A stretch of DNA of 24,749 nucleotides from CAYSPU01 sp964432995 (lineage in GTDB: Bacteria > Verrucomicrobiota > Verrucomicrobiia > Limisphaerales > JAHDYP01): assembly GCA_964432995.1 (NCBI GenBank), contig CAYSPU010000063.1, forward strand, positions 1 through 24,749. The letters run 5' to 3'. A program made the translations under genes and the position numbers. Under the pieces are notes generated by a model. It had not been told where the DNA came from. It saw only the letters and a list, made by a program, of their open reading frames with translations, and did not search any database. Shown in pieces: positions 17,296-24,734 of this stretch. Numbering within the stretch: position 1 is the stretch's first letter; each line of letters starts with the position of its first letter.

Positions 17296-18207
17296 CTAGA
17301 ACCTCTTCGTCAGCGTGAGGTTCAGCGTATGACCCTGGGGACGGTCGTTGGCCTCGATTTCGTAAACGTACCGCAGCGAGGCGAAGAACATGCACTTGGG
17401 GAAGGCCCAGTTCAGCTCGGGCCCAATGCCCACCACGGCGTCGCGGTCGTCGATCGTGTTGTCGCCGCTGTCGCAGGTGGTCTGTGCCTGGTAGTAGCCC
17501 ACCACGCCGACGTCGACGGTCTTGTTGAAGGTCTTGTTGAAGCCCCATTCGACTGTCCACACCTGCCCAGGCGTGCTGTCGGTGTCCGGATTCTCGTGGT
17601 TGAACTCGTAACGGTTCAGCGCCGAGAACGCCCAGCTCTTCTCCTTGTCAAAGTAGAACGTTGCCCCCGCTGTCAGCATGTGCCCCCAGTATCCTTTGCC
17701 GGGGTTCAGCGGGCTGTTCTTGTCGAAGTCCCCTGTGGGCGCCCAGAACCCATACCCGATGCCGGCGTCGAGACGCGCGGTGTGCCAGGACAACGTGGCG
17801 GGCTCGATGAAAATGTCGCCCAGGTTGAAGTCGTCCCACGAAGCCGATCCGATCTCCAGATCCTGGTAGGCGAACGGGAACAGGGCGTCGGCACCGTAGT
17901 ACCCGCCAAGGAACTTCCACTTGCTGATCCAGATCACGCGCGGCGCCTGCACGTAGGCAAAGAGATCGACGTCCGCACCGCCGAAGGCCTTCTCGGTCTC
18001 GGGGAAGTCATTGGCGAAGTAGAAGTAGTTGTAGTCGCGAAAGTAGATGCCCGGCGGCGGGAGGGTGGCGGCCTTGAGGCCCTCGACGCCATTGGGATAG
18101 TGCGCGCTGTGGGTGGTGGGCATCTGCGCCAACGCCATGGTCCCGGTGGCCAGCAGGGCGAGCAGGATGGACGTGACGAGCTTCCGAGTGTTTCTCTGAG
18201 TTTCCAT
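17296..18207 (-). CDS. outer-membrane SphA/MetA-type transporter-like porin
   Basis: A 303-residue protein with a signal peptide (KLVTSILLALLATGTMALA, about residues 12-30). A beta-rich sequence of alternating aromatic and polar residues follows and ends in Phe (LNLTLTKRF), the hallmark of an outer-membrane beta-barrel. VEGLKAATLPPPGIYFRDYN, DAGIGYGFWAPTGDF and GYWGHMLTAGATFYF match the MetA-pathway phenol-degradation/SphA family, which is linked to uptake of hydrophobic compounds. That link is family knowledge only; the ligand here is unknown. A GTG at 18222 would add five residues (MNRQS). The ATG at 18207 is preferred because it gives a normal signal-peptide N-terminus; neither start has a clear ribosome binding site. 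No partner gene is adjacent. Confidence 0.8.
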   Translation of the reverse strand: METQRNTRKLVTSILLALLATGTMALAQMPTTHSAHYPNGVEGLKAATLPPPGIYFRDYNYFYFANDFPETEKAFGGADVDLFAYVQAPRVIWISKWKFLGGYYGADALFPFAYQDLEIGSASWDDFNLGDIFIEPATLSWHTARLDAGIGYGFWAPTGDFDKNSPLNPGKGYWGHMLTAGATFYFDKEKSWAFSALNRYEFNHENPDTDSTPGQVWTVEWGFNKTFNKTVDVGVVGYYQAQTTCDSGDNTIDDRDAVVGIGPELNWAFPKCMFFASLRYVYEIEANDRPQGHTLNLTLTKRF

Positions 18208-18354
18208 AGATTGTCGGTTCACAGGTATACGGCAGTTCGGTTGTGCCGCGGGTTCGCGCCGATTTATGCCAAGTCCGGCCTAAGAGTCAATCACGGCGAA
18301 TGCGGCACGAAGGTCGAACATGGAGCAAGCATTGCCGCCCCCGCCGGTTCCTTT

Positions 18355-18455
18355 CTTGCTCTTGATCATGCTCTTGCTCCTGATCCCTCCACGCTTGGAA
18401 ACCCAGACTTGGAGCAAGAGCAGGAGCACGATCGCGATCAAGAGCAAGAGCAAGA
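18355..18455. repeat. hexamer-phased inverted repeat, copy 1
   Basis: The left arm (18355-18390) is a run of six-base words: CTTGCT, CTTGAT, CATGCT, CTTGCT, CCTGAT, CCCTCC. The right arm (18411-18455), read on the minus strand, has the same kind of words: CTTGCT, CTTGCT, CTTGAT, CGCGAT, CGTGCT, CCTGCT, CTTGCT. The arms are separated by 20 bases and could pair into a long imperfect hairpin. A related element is at 23945-24094. Confidence 0.75.
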
Positions 18456-18605
18456 CGGGATGCCAAACAGCGGACTTCTGCACGTCACCGTCCCCTTCCC
18501 CGCTCGGGACACGCCTGGGGTGCTCGACACTACCCCCACTTCCTGGGGTGCGCGGGCAACGCTGCAACGCTGTTGTGATTGTGGGCGGAGTACACTGTGG
18601 TCGTT

Positions 18606-18705
18606 GTGGGCGGGCAACACCGTTGCCCGCTAAGTAGTTGTGAGACTCTCTCTTTCGCGGCCAGACGGTGCTGGCCGCCCACCAGACAGTGCTGGCTACC
18701 CACCG
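18606..18705. repeat. REP-like inverted doublet, copy 2, with extra half-unit
   Basis: Arm 1 at 18606-18630 is identical to the arm at 14713-14737. Arm 2 at 18657-18682 differs from the arm at 14765-14790 at one or two positions. A third, more diverged unit (AGACAGTGCTGGCTACCCAC) follows directly at about 18684-18703 in the orientation of arm 2. Confidence 0.8.
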
Positions 18706-18925
18706 CTCTGCGTGGACCGCAGGAGGTTGGGGATGGTCTTGGGATCCGCCCTCGAATTCGCGAGGTTCATTTCGGACTCACGGCATGCCGCTTTCTCTTC
18801 TCGCCTGGGGTTCGGCCATATGATTAAGTCTCAGTTGGATTCCCGGCGCATCCCGAGCACCGTCGCAGCATTCGGTTCTTCGCCATCACGATGGGGGGCG
18901 CCAGGAGTCGGACAACTGAGGGAGA

Positions 18926-19678
18926 ATGTCCTCGAACCAGTCAGGGGACGAGTCGTGCGAGCGAACCGCCGCGCAGTTTGCGACAACCCACTGGAGTGTC
19001 GTGCTCGAAGCGGGGGAGCGGGCCTCGCCGGAGTCGGCGGCAGCCCTCGAACGCCTGTGCCGCACCTATTGGTATCCGCTCTATGCCTTCGTCCGACGCA
19101 AAGGCTACGCGGTAGCCGATGCCGAAGACCTGGTCCAGGACTTCTTCGCAACCTTCCTCCAGAAGGGGTATGTCGAACGCGCTGACCCCGCCCGCGGCCG
19201 GTTCCGGACCTTCCTGCTGACATCGATGCAGAACTTCCTTCACAACGCCCAGGACCGGCTCATCGCCCTCAAACGCGGGGGCGGCCAGCGCCTTCTCTCC
19301 TGGGACATCGCCGCTGTCGAGGACCGCTACCAGGCCCAACTCGGGGATGGCATGACTCCCGAGAAAGCCTACGAGAAACGCTGGGCGACCACGTTACTGC
19401 AGGAAGTGCTCGACCGGGTGCGGGCGGATTTCGAGACCACCGGCCGCGCCGAACTGTTCGAGGCCCTCAAAGGACATCTCTGGACCGAGGACGCCGCCGC
19501 GCCCTACGCCCAACTCGGGGCGAAGTTGGGAATGACCCCGCTGGCCCTGAAGGTGACAGTGCATCGGCTGCGACAGAGGTTCGGCGAACGCCTGCGCGAG
19601 GAGATTGCCCACACGGTGACCAATCCCGCCGAAGTGGAAGACGAGATCCAACACCTGATCGCGCTCTTTGGTGAGTAA
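18926..19678 (+). CDS. ECF-type RNA polymerase sigma factor
   Basis: A 250-residue protein. Region 2 covers about 20-115, with the core-binding and -10 recognition helix DAEDLVQDFFATFLQKGYVE (65-84) followed by RGRFRTFLLTSMQNFLHNAQ. Region 4 covers about 155-230, with a helix-turn-helix at LGMTPLALKVTVHRLRQRFG (201-220). It is longer than a typical ECF factor (about 180-200) because of a linker of about 40 residues and a C-terminal extension. No anti-sigma gene is adjacent. The next gene is a Ser/Thr kinase on the same strand, the arrangement known for kinase-linked ECF groups in Planctomycetes and Verrucomicrobia. GAGGGAG just before the ATG at 18926 is a good ribosome binding site, although its spacing is short. 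Confidence 0.88.
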   Translation: MSSNQSGDESCERTAAQFATTHWSVVLEAGERASPESAAALERLCRTYWYPLYAFVRRKGYAVADAEDLVQDFFATFLQKGYVERADPARGRFRTFLLTSMQNFLHNAQDRLIALKRGGGQRLLSWDIAAVEDRYQAQLGDGMTPEKAYEKRWATTLLQEVLDRVRADFETTGRAELFEALKGHLWTEDAAAPYAQLGAKLGMTPLALKVTVHRLRQRFGERLREEIAHTVTNPAEVEDEIQHLIALFGE

Positions 19679-19748
19679 CCTTGGACGCGAACTGCTTTAG
19701 ATAAATCACGAGGGCCGTTGAACCAGACGGCGTAATTGAAATGGCAGG

Positions 19749-20066
19749 AAACCGCGAACCACGCGTAATACGCGAAAAGAGAGGATCAACAGATGGACTT
19801 GTTATGTGGGTAGCATGACATCCGCCGGCTGGATGCGCGCGGAGTCCATGAACCGCGGAAGGTAGGGCGCGCTCTCCGAGCGCGCCGGGAACACGTGTAT
19901 GTGTCTGTTTGATGGTCCCTTGCGGCGCTCTCGGAGAGGTCGCCTTACCGCGCGGTCCACGGCCAGGCAGCCGCGCGCGACGATCTACTCCAGGGTCGGA
20001 TCTGCCCGGGCTCAGCCTGTGGGTTGTTGCGCCTCTCCTTTCGCGTATTCAGCGTATTTCGCGGTC
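19749..20066. repeat. outer inverted repeat (CGCGAA type)
   Basis: The left arm (19749-19780) includes AACCGCGAACCACGCGTAAT followed by ACGCGAAAAGAG. The right arm (20034-20066), read on the minus strand, includes ACCGCGAAATACGCTGAATA followed by CGCGAAAGGAG. About 27 of 33 positions agree by eye. Each arm is built of roughly 10-base CGCGAA/ACGC words. Confidence 0.7.
19848..19963. repeat. inner inverted repeat with GGTAGGGCG head
   Basis: The left arm includes GGTAGGGCGCGCTCTCCGAG at 19861-19880, continuing CGCGCC. The right arm, read on the minus strand from about 19949, gives GGTAAGGCGACCTCTCCGAG and then AGCGCC. Similarity extends outward over CCATGAACCGCG against CCGTGGACCGCG. The GTAG-containing head and the tail-to-tail pairing resemble REP doublets (BIMEs), but no REP-associated transposase is in the window. 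Confidence 0.7.
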
Positions 20067-20089
20067 TAGACCACCTCTGCTTTCTGCCA

Positions 20090-23000
20090 ATGCCGAATTC
20101 TCCGTCATGTCAGCGGTGCGGGACGCGGTTGGACGCCTTTGCCCCGGAAGGCATGTGCCCGCGTTGCCTGCTCCACCTGGCCCTGGGGCCGCCGTCGCCT
20201 GGCCCGGCCGCCGCTGAGAAGGCAAGCCCAATCCCGCTCGTGCCAACATCCGTGTCGTCCTCCAGCCCGATCCGCTTCGGTGACTACGAGCTCCTCGAGG
20301 AAATCGGACACGGTGGTATGGGATTGGTCTACAAGGCCCGACAGCGCAGCCTCAACCGCGTCGTCGCGCTCAAGCTGTTGCTGCCCGGACCGTTCTCGAG
20401 CCCCGAGATGCTCGCCCGGTTCCGCCGCGAGGCCCAGGCCGCCGCCGCGCTCGCGCATCCCGGCATCGTCCCCGTCTACGAAGTGGGCGAGTTGGACGGA
20501 CAGGCGTTCTTCTCGATGGAGTACATCGCAGGACGCAGCCTGGCCGGAGTGATTTCGGAGCTGGGAGCTCGAAGCTCGGAGTTCGGGAGGATGGCTTGGT
20601 GGATGAAGGGGATTGCCGAGGCGATCGCGCACGCGCATGCGCACGGGATTGTGCATCGGGACCTCAAACCGGCGAACGTCCTTGTCGATCCCGAGGACCG
20701 GGTGCACGTCGTGGACTTCGGTTTGGCCAAGCGCCTTGACGAGGTGTCCGACCTGACGTTGACCGGCCAAGTACTGGGCAGCCCGGATTACCTGGCACCG
20801 GAGCAAGCGTCCGGCAAACACACCACCCCGTTGCCAGCCAGCGACATCTACGCGACGGGCGCGATTCTCTACGAGCTACTCACCGGGCGACCGCCGTTCC
20901 GGTCTTCCTCAGTCCAAGACACACTGTTGCGCATCCGCGATGCCGAGCCGGTCGCCCCGCGTCTGTTGAACGGCAGTGCGCCGCGCGATCTCGAGGTGAT
21001 CTGCCTCAAATGCCTCGAGAAAGACCCCACCCGTCGCTACGCCACCGCCGGCGAGCTCGCCGACGAACTGGATCGGTTCCTGAAGGGGGAACCCATCCGG
21101 GCCCGACCGATCGGCCAGCTTGGCAAGACTTGGCGTTGGTGTCGCCGCAAGCCGGCCCTGGCGGCGATGACGGGTGCTGCGATTGGCCTGCTGCTCGCCG
21201 TGGCGGTGGTCTCGACTGTGGCCGCTGTTCGGATCGCTGCCGAAGTCCGACGGGCGCAAGAGAACGCGCGTGAGCTGCGCTTGAACCTTTATGTCGCCGA
21301 CATGAACCTGGCCTATCAGGCCATCGTGGATAACAACCTTAAACGGGCACATGACCTCATCTTGAAACACCTGCCCCAGGACCAAGCGGTTGGAGCTGGG
21401 ACCACGAAGCCGACCGGCATCAGCACCGCGGAGGACCTCCGTGGTTGGGAATGGCGTTATTTGTGGCGGCAATGTCAAGGTGACTCCCTGTGGACGTTCA
21501 GGGGCCACTCCAATTGGGTTATGTGCGCCTTGTTCTCTCCGGATGGGAAGTGGTTGGCTACCGCCAGCTTTGACCAGACCGTGCGAATCTGGGACGTAGC
21601 CGAGAAACGAGCTCTGCGCTGCTTGACCGGATTCGCCAGGCCGCTGCAGAGGAACTCGGCAGCCTTCTCCCCCGACGGGGCGCTGCTGGCGGTGGCTGAC
21701 GGGACGGCGATGCACATCTTCGATGTAGGGACCTGGGACAAGTTGCGCACCCTGCCGAACCAGACGCCCGGTAGCCGGTTGTTTTCTCTGCCGATTGCCT
21801 TTTCCGCGGACGGCGAGAACCTGTGGTGCAACGCGAATGGTGAGCTGCGGCAGTGGAACACTCACTCGTGGGAGCAGTGCACCAAGTCACTGGCTTCGCA
21901 GGAGACCGACTTTGGCTCCCTGCTGGCACTGTCAGCTGACGGACGGCAGTTTGCGACTGCGACCGAGGACGCTGTGGTCGTCTGGGATGCTCTCTCCTCG
22001 GGCACCCCCAAAGAGCATTTCCGGATGCGGGTCCGATGGCCTCAGTCCGTTGCCTTTTCCCCGGATGCCAAATGTGTGGCTGTCGTCGGCAACGCCAGCA
22101 TGGCCTGCATCTGGGATGCCAAAGCAGGCAGGGAAGTCGCGCGTCTGGACTCCGATCTGCCGACCTCAGTAGCGTTTTCGCCTGACGGCAGCCATCTGGC
22201 GACAGCAACGCGCTTCATACGCCTTTGGGAACTCGAGCGTCGTGCTCTGACCGCTTCCCTGAAGGCGGGAGACGAGATGGAAGCTCTGGTCTTCTCCCCG
22301 GATGGGCGGCTCCTGGCTTCAGGGCATGCGGATGGCACGGCCAGGCTCTGGGCGGCGAGCCCGGATGTCTCCGCGGGAAGAACGTCGCTCAGGGGGATCT
22401 CGCTCGGCTTTTCTGCGGATAGCAGGGTCCTGGCGATCCTCAGCACCAACTCCACCGTGGAATACTGGGATGTTCGGTCCGGGAATCGGGTCAGATGCTT
22501 CACGTTTCCCGGGGGTCTCGGCCGGCGGGACTGGGTTGCCGCCTCACCCGACGGCCGACTGTTGGCCCGCGTCGACACAAATGGTGTCGCAACAATCTGG
22601 GATCCCGGCTTACAAGAACGGATTGCCGAGATCAGGCTCGACCCTCCACCCATGTGGCCCTGGGTCGCGTTCTCGCCTGACGGTCGCCTCCTGGCCGTGT
22701 CTTCTTCTGAATCTCGCGATGCGGGCGGGACCGGACCGACTGTCCTCTGGGAATTTGGCAGGCAGCAAGTTCACCGTCTGCCCGAAGGAGACTACTACCG
22801 GCCGTTGTTCTCCTCAGACGGACGGCTTCTCGCCGCGGGTTCGGGCACCGACGTGCGACTTTGGACCGTGCCGGACCTGAGGCCACTGAATACGCTCAAA
22901 GGGCATACATGGACGGTCCGATGTATGGCGCTTTTTCCTGGTGGCTCCTCGCTGGCTTCGTCCGGACGAGATCGCGACATGTCTCTTTGGGATGTGGCCA

Positions 23001-23347
23001 GCGGCAAACGCCGAGCGCTCTTCTCCACCACGCTCCAGAACGGCCTGTCCGCCTCAGGCGCTTTCAGTCCCGACGGCAGAACGCTCGCCTCAGGTGAACA
23101 CGGGACGCTAGCCAGACTCTGGAATGTTGCGACGGGAAGGCCACTTTTTACCATCAAGCGTTTGGTCCGTCACAGAAACCTACCCATGTTCTCGCCCGAC
23201 GGGAACCTGCTCGCCATAGGAGGATCAGAACAGGTGGGAGGACCACCACGGGAAGATCTGGCCGAAACCGATCCGGTTGAAGTCCTCCAGGCCCCATCGC
23301 TGGAGGAGATCGACGCTGCCGAGAAGGCCAGTGCGCAAGAGCCTTAA
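20090..23347 (+). CDS. membrane Ser/Thr protein kinase with C-terminal WD40 repeats
   Basis: A 1085-residue protein. A zinc ribbon opens it (C7/C10 and C23/C26). The kinase domain covers about 61-330: GHGGMGLVYKAR loop, ATP-anchoring K95, catalytic HRDLKPAN (H189, D191, K193), DFG at 209-211, APEQ and DIYATGAILYELLTGRPPF. A transmembrane helix follows at about 356-380 (GLLLAVAVVSTVAAVRIA), then a coiled linker, then many WD40-like repeats from about 467 to 1065, each with an FSPDG turn (for example ALFSPDGKWLATASFDQTVR). The WD40 part should face outside the cytoplasm and may sense ligand or bind partners. The ATG at 20090 is chosen because it gives the usual short zinc-ribbon start. A TTG-initiated frame from 20024 would translate the intergenic repeat. 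The adjacent sigma factor is a plausible phosphorylation target. Confidence 0.92.
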   Translation: MPNSPSCQRCGTRLDAFAPEGMCPRCLLHLALGPPSPGPAAAEKASPIPLVPTSVSSSSPIRFGDYELLEEIGHGGMGLVYKARQRSLNRVVALKLLLPGPFSSPEMLARFRREAQAAAALAHPGIVPVYEVGELDGQAFFSMEYIAGRSLAGVISELGARSSEFGRMAWWMKGIAEAIAHAHAHGIVHRDLKPANVLVDPEDRVHVVDFGLAKRLDEVSDLTLTGQVLGSPDYLAPEQASGKHTTPLPASDIYATGAILYELLTGRPPFRSSSVQDTLLRIRDAEPVAPRLLNGSAPRDLEVICLKCLEKDPTRRYATAGELADELDRFLKGEPIRARPIGQLGKTWRWCRRKPALAAMTGAAIGLLLAVAVVSTVAAVRIAAEVRRAQENARELRLNLYVADMNLAYQAIVDNNLKRAHDLILKHLPQDQAVGAGTTKPTGISTAEDLRGWEWRYLWRQCQGDSLWTFRGHSNWVMCALFSPDGKWLATASFDQTVRIWDVAEKRALRCLTGFARPLQRNSAAFSPDGALLAVADGTAMHIFDVGTWDKLRTLPNQTPGSRLFSLPIAFSADGENLWCNANGELRQWNTHSWEQCTKSLASQETDFGSLLALSADGRQFATATEDAVVVWDALSSGTPKEHFRMRVRWPQSVAFSPDAKCVAVVGNASMACIWDAKAGREVARLDSDLPTSVAFSPDGSHLATATRFIRLWELERRALTASLKAGDEMEALVFSPDGRLLASGHADGTARLWAASPDVSAGRTSLRGISLGFSADSRVLAILSTNSTVEYWDVRSGNRVRCFTFPGGLGRRDWVAASPDGRLLARVDTNGVATIWDPGLQERIAEIRLDPPPMWPWVAFSPDGRLLAVSSSESRDAGGTGPTVLWEFGRQQVHRLPEGDYYRPLFSSDGRLLAAGSGTDVRLWTVPDLRPLNTLKGHTWTVRCMALFPGGSSLASSGRDRDMSLWDVASGKRRALFSTTLQNGLSASGAFSPDGRTLASGEHGTLARLWNVATGRPLFTIKRLVRHRNLPMFSPDGNLLAIGGSEQVGGPPREDLAETDPVEVLQAPSLEEIDAAEKASAQEP

Positions 23348-23477
23348 GCGCGAATGGCCAGCTGGTGCGGAGGCATAGCCATCACAGATCTGGGAGAGAG
23401 ATCGGAGGTTAGCTGGGGACAAACCTCGGAAAGCCGGCGCACGGATTCCGACCGTACCTGATGGCGGCAGAGAAACG

Positions 23478-23915
23478 GTGACTGCGATCCTGGTTCCGGT
23501 GCCCCGGCTGGAGCGCACAGCTTGTTGTTGGCGGGTCGCCCACGTCCAGCGGGGGGCTTGGCGGTTGCACGCCTTGGACGGGACTGCGTGCACCGAGAAG
23601 TCGGTGAAAGACGGTGACGAGATCGCCCGTTTGGTCTGGCACTACGACTCCGGGGAGGAAGCCTCGCCGGTCTTTTACGGACAGGATGTGCGGGAGTGGT
23701 GGTGGCGGCCTGAGCAGGCAGACGGACCCACCTCGAGTCGGAGTCGGGTCGTGTGGACCGGTTCGAACCCGGTTGCGAGTGACAAGGGCTGCCAGCTTCG
23801 GTTGTATCTGACCACGATCGAGAACCCGCGACCGCAGGAGGTGGTGCAGTCTCTTGATTACGTCTCGGCGATGAGCGAGTCGGCGCCGTTCCTGATTGCG
23901 ATCACGGTGGAGTAG
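23478..23915 (+). CDS. short protein resembling the C-terminal end of a larger verrucomicrobial family, probably truncated
   Basis: A 145-residue frame with GTG start at 23478. From about residue 31 it reads like a conserved C-terminal module I remember from Pedosphaera-type proteins: RLHALDGT, EIARLVWHYDSGEE, PVFYGQDVREWWW, VVWTGSNPVA, LRLYLTTIENPRPQEVVQSL, and SAPFLIAITVE at the end. In those proteins an N-terminal half normally precedes it; I cannot find that half in any frame of 23348-23477. The first 30 residues are unlike the family. It is therefore either a decayed 5'-truncated gene or a stand-alone module. It follows the kinase by 130 bases on the same strand. The family memory is unaided and should be searched. 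Confidence 0.5.
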   Translation: MTAILVPVPRLERTACCWRVAHVQRGAWRLHALDGTACTEKSVKDGDEIARLVWHYDSGEEASPVFYGQDVREWWWRPEQADGPTSSRSRVVWTGSNPVASDKGCQLRLYLTTIENPRPQEVVQSLDYVSAMSESAPFLIAITVE

Positions 23916-23944
23916 CCGGTTATTCCTCTCCTCCTCCTCCTCCT

Positions 23945-24094
23945 CCTAATCTTGATCCTAATCTTGATCCTAATCTTAATCCTAATCCCACTCCCGATTC
24001 CGCCCCCATTCCCGCGCCCTCGTGCCTGCCCGGCGAAACAGGGGCGAGAGGGATCAAGAGTAAGATCAAGAGTAGGATTAGGATAAAGGTCAGG
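23945..24094. repeat. hexamer-phased inverted repeat, copy 2
   Basis: The left arm (23945-23989) is CCTAAT, CTTGAT, CCTAAT, CTTGAT, CCTAAT, CTTAAT, CCTAAT, CCC, preceded by a CTC run from about 23926. The right arm (24051-24094), read on the minus strand, gives CTTTAT, CCTAAT, CCTACT, CTTGAT, CTTACT, CTTGAT, CCC. The intervening 60 bases are GC-rich. The word type and head-to-head layout are the same as at 18355-18455. It lies just after the last gene of the kinase cassette; no gene is present from 23916 to 24482. Confidence 0.8.
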
Positions 24095-24145
24095 GTTGAA
24101 AAGGGGACTTGGAGCCGAAGCACCTTCGGACACGGATGATCGCCA

Positions 24146-24400
24146 CCCAAATCCGCGCCAAAGCCCAGCATTGCGGCTCCAGCGCGTGCCCCTCGAGGCT
24201 GGCCCGCAGCCTGGCGACGGGGCTCGGGCGCGGATTTGGCTGGATCCCGCTCCGCGCGCTCCTTCTCCACCATTTGTACACGATCCCGCCGCCGAGGCGG
24301 GATCTTCCCGGAGCCGACAGAGCGCCCGTCCGCAGGGGCGAAAACCGCGCGTGGACCAGGGACGACCGAACCCTCAGCGCCTTAGGCGAGGATCCGGGCC
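24146..24400. repeat. long copy of the dispersed repeat shared with 9773-9881
   Basis: The left end reads CCCAAATCCGCGCCAAAGCC and the right end GGGACGACCGAACCC then AGGCGAGGATCCGGG, matching both ends of the short copy at 9773-9881. Inside, an inverted repeat CCAAATCCGCGCC (24147-24159) and GGCGCGGATTTGG (about 24228-24240) bounds about 70 bases. It carries no reading frame of its own and sits just upstream of the antitoxin gene. Confidence 0.65.
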
Positions 24401-24482
24401 CGAGTCGCCCGTTGACTTTTCGGGGGGCGAGTGGAAGGCTGCGGAAGTGGACGTGGAAGGTTTTGAAGGCAAGCCAGGAGCC

Positions 24483-24734
24483 ATGACACGCGAACAGTTG
24501 CTGAAACGGATCTGGATCGACCCGGCCCGATGCGGAGGCAAACCGTGCATCCGTGGACATCGCATTTGGGTCTCCCTCATCCTGGACTTGTTGGCCTCCG
24601 GTACCACCCACGCTGAGATCCTGGCCGACTACCCCGGCCTCACGGAGGACGACATTTTGGCCTGCATCGCTTACGGCTCCGAGATGGCCAGGGAGCGTTA
24701 CGTCGCCGTGCCTTTGGAGCCCGTCGGCTCATGA
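24483..24734 (+). CDS. DUF433 family antitoxin
   Basis: An 83-residue protein with the DUF433 pattern: IWIDPARCGGKPCIRGHRIW at 10-29, then DLLASGTTHAEILADYPGLT and EDDILACIAYGSEMARER. DUF433 proteins are small helix-turn-helix antitoxins (VapB-like) usually paired with DUF5615 PIN-like toxins. AGGAG at 24476-24480 is a good ribosome binding site for the ATG at 24483. The stop overlaps the next start (ATGA), the typical coupling of a toxin-antitoxin pair. A frame reading in from upstream crosses the repeat at 24146-24400 and is not used. Confidence 0.9.
   Translation: MTREQLLKRIWIDPARCGGKPCIRGHRIWVSLILDLLASGTTHAEILADYPGLTEDDILACIAYGSEMARERYVAVPLEPVGS

Larger units (their letters stand above)
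18208..18925. other. 718-bp divergent intergenic region, repeat-rich
   Basis: This gap separates the divergent porin and sigma-factor genes and should hold both promoters. It contains a hexamer-phased inverted repeat (18355-18455) and a second copy of the REP-like doublet with an extra half-unit (18606-18705). From about 18706 to 18925 I see no gene and no repeat. Leu- and Ile-rich frames across the first repeat come from its base pattern. Confidence 0.6.
19679..20089. other. 411-bp gap between sigma factor and kinase with nested inverted repeats
   Basis: Two inverted repeats are nested here: an outer pair at 19749-19780 and 20034-20066, and an inner pair at about 19848-19886 and 19924-19963. 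I find no gene. If sigma factor and kinase are co-transcribed, these structures would lie inside the messenger; otherwise the kinase promoter must lie here. Confidence 0.6.

Noticed and set aside
18280..18567. Leu/Ile-rich minus-strand frame looking like a membrane protein
   Set aside because: The hydrophobic runs come from translating the six-base repeat words on either strand; the same effect is seen at about 23920-24273.
17329..18633. 434-residue plus-strand frame opposite the porin gene
   Set aside because: Val- and Arg-rich shadow that runs on into two intergenic repeats. The minus strand encodes a signal peptide and a terminal Phe barrel.
20024..20089. TTG-initiated N-terminal extension of the kinase
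   Set aside because: It would translate the intergenic CGCGAA repeat. The ATG at 20090 gives the usual short zinc-ribbon start.
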